Origin: Planctomycetota bacterium
GTDB lineage: Bacteria; Planctomycetota; Phycisphaerae; UBA1845; CAIVHJ01
Direction: 5' to 3'
NCBI GenBank assembly: GCA_022565195.1
Contig: JADFJZ010000089.1
Location: forward strand, 1 to 6,340
Length of the DNA: 6,340 nt
The notes under the pieces are model-generated. The model was not told the DNA's origin. It ran no database searches and was given only the letters and a program-made list of their open reading frames with translations. The position numbers were made by a program, and so were the translations under genes. Every line of letters starts with the position of its first letter. Position 1 is the stretch's first letter. Shown here piece by piece: positions 5,546 through 6,340 of this stretch.

Positions 5546-6205
5546 ATGGACGCAAGGATGCGTGATAAACGGCGACGCGAGATCACCCAATGTCGCCGCC
5601 GCCCCATCAAACCCCAGCGGATTTATTTCCCCGCCGACGGCATCGGTGAGTGCGTCGAGGTCGATCCCGAGAAGCCCATCGAGCTGTGCATCGAGGCGAC
5701 TGATGCCGAGGGGAAACTCGTTCCCTGGCTGACGGACGAATGGTGGATCCGAACGCATTCGTTCTGCAAGGATCGGACCGTCACGGTCGTGATCCTGCCG
5801 ACGACGCGCAGCTTGCTGGATTCGGTCGTGCTCTACCAGCTCGAGATGGTCCGGCGAATCGCACCGAAATGGCGAATCATTGGATACGCCTACGCGACGG
5901 ACACAAAATCGCAAAGCAATGCCGAAACGTGGGCCAGCACGCCCTACGATGAAATCCGCTTCTGCGAGAACAGCGCCGTGCCCCAAAACGGCACCGTGGA
6001 GCGGGCCATGGCGCTGGCCGCCCAGGCTGCCGCGCTGCCGCAACCGCAGGGCCGGCGTCACGCACTCTTGCGGATGACCCGCATGATGCCCTATCAACTC
6101 TCAAAGTCGCAATCGCTCGATCGTATCACCCCCGAGCCGCAGGGCTCGATGCCACCGCTCTTGGCCAATCGCCAACTCAGTCAGAACGTTGTACAATCCA
6201 CTTGA
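5546..6205 (+). CDS. Protein of unknown function upstream of aspartate kinase
   Basis: This 219-residue protein is not recognised. The first 25 residues are strongly basic (RDKRRRE, CRRRPIKPQR). Residues 27-63 look like beta strands (RIYFPADG, ECVEVDPEKPIELCIEATD). Residues 64-118 form the densest part, with WWIRTHSFCK, a hydrophobic VTVVILPTTRSLLDSVVLY, and PKWRIIGYAYATD. The tail after 155 is Ala-, Gln- and Pro-rich and probably flexible. Cysteines are at 16, 36, 48, 74 and 140, with no paired CxxC. There is no signal peptide or clear membrane segment. An AAGGAG site supports the start, and the TGA stop shares its A with the ATG of lysC (TGATG). Codon third positions are GC-rich, as in the neighbours. 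Coupling to lysC suggests co-expression, not necessarily the same pathway. A long opposite-strand frame (5255-6097) exists but is much less plausible. Confidence 0.68.
   Translation: MDARMRDKRRREITQCRRRPIKPQRIYFPADGIGECVEVDPEKPIELCIEATDAEGKLVPWLTDEWWIRTHSFCKDRTVTVVILPTTRSLLDSVVLYQLEMVRRIAPKWRIIGYAYATDTKSQSNAETWASTPYDEIRFCENSAVPQNGTVERAMALAAQAAALPQPQGRRHALLRMTRMMPYQLSKSQSLDRITPEPQGSMPPLLANRQLSQNVVQST
6169..6197 (+). promoter_or_regulatory. Candidate internal leaderless promoter of lysC
   Basis: TCGCCA (6169-6174), 17 bp, TACAAT (6192-6197; five of six matches to the -10 consensus), then seven bases to the ATG at 6205. It lies inside the end of the preceding gene and would start a leaderless lysC transcript. 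No Shine-Dalgarno sequence precedes lysC. Coupled re-initiation at TGATG is the competing explanation. Confidence 0.33.
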
Positions 6206-6340
6206 TGGGATTGGTCGTTCAGAAATTCGGCGGCACCAGCGTCGCGGACGCTGAGCGCATCCATCGGGCTGCGCGGCGGGCCATCCGGGCCCAGCTCGAC
6301 GGCAACCGCGTGGTCATGGTCATCAGCGCCATGGGCCAAA
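6205..6340 (+). CDS. lysC: Aspartate kinase, N-terminal part (3' end outside window)
   Basis: The 45 visible codons begin MGLVVQKFGGTSVADAERI. KFGGTS at 7-12 is the amino-acid-kinase signature that binds the phosphates in aspartokinases, and VVMVISAMGQ at 36-45 is the next strand and loop of the same fold, where family members usually have VVVVSAMG. The enzyme phosphorylates aspartate in the first step toward lysine, methionine, threonine and diaminopimelate. Whether it carries ACT domains or is fused to homoserine dehydrogenase lies beyond the window. The ATG overlaps the upstream TGA by one base, with no Shine-Dalgarno sequence but a -10-like TACAAT seven bases before it. Family assignment is firm because KFGGTS sits at the correct distance from the start. 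Confidence 0.95.
   Translation, partial: MGLVVQKFGGTSVADAERIHRAARRAIRAQLDGNRVVMVISAMGQ

Noticed and set aside
5255..6097. Reverse-strand open frame of 280 codons
   Set aside because: It runs into the firmly identified 3' end of the ApgM-like gene, its sequence looks unprotein-like (Arg-, His- and Gly-rich), and the plus frame has AAGGAG and a TGATG junction with lysC.

Overview
The window reads as chromosomal DNA from a GC-rich Gram-negative-type bacterium. Planctomycetota is my best guess. The reasons are a lipobox-bearing membrane protein, a GHQPEF-type protein of a kind I associate with planctomycetes, a GKSGAILLG-type nucleotidyltransferase, and a phosphoglycerate-mutase-like enzyme of archaeal type beside aspartate kinase. 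The lineage is inference. Nothing here is diagnostic: there is no rRNA, tRNA, IS element, CRISPR array or attachment site. Coding density is high and no gap reaches 300 bases.

Left block (1-1247, minus strand): a family 2 glycosyltransferase of the dolichol-phosphate-mannose-synthase type is followed, with overlapping ends, by a conserved protein of unknown function that runs off the left edge. A plausible sigma70-like promoter sits in the 179-base gap at 1248-1426, which is shared with the divergent next gene.

Middle block (1427-3228, plus strand): a PAP2-type phosphatase with a lipoprotein signal is followed by a 75-residue protein of unknown function. That small gene overlaps a 164-residue minimal nucleotidyltransferase by 14 bases. 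The small pair has the layout of a two-gene toxin-antitoxin-like or guard module, but its function is unproven. The nucleotidyltransferase meets the next gene tail to tail with a 4-base overlap.

Right block: a metallo-beta-lactamase-fold hydrolase (3225-4091, minus) diverges from an ApgM-type alkaline-phosphatase-superfamily enzyme (4175-5362, plus). After 183 noncoding bases come a 219-residue protein of unknown function and the start of aspartate kinase (lysC), which share a TGATG stop/start. Because of the aspartate kinase, the ApgM-like enzyme is more likely a homoserine kinase for threonine synthesis than a glycolytic mutase. The block would then hold the first step of the aspartate pathway (LysC) and the phosphorylation of homoserine.

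Translation signals fall into two classes. Four genes carry a Shine-Dalgarno-like sequence: the glycosyltransferase, the PAP2 protein, the 75-residue protein and the 219-residue protein. Three do not: the hydrolase, the ApgM-like gene and lysC. Each of those three has a -35/17 bp/-10-like arrangement whose -10 box ends six or seven bases before the ATG, which would give leaderless mRNAs. The two back-to-back copies at 4098-4167 also carry short dyads in their spacers.
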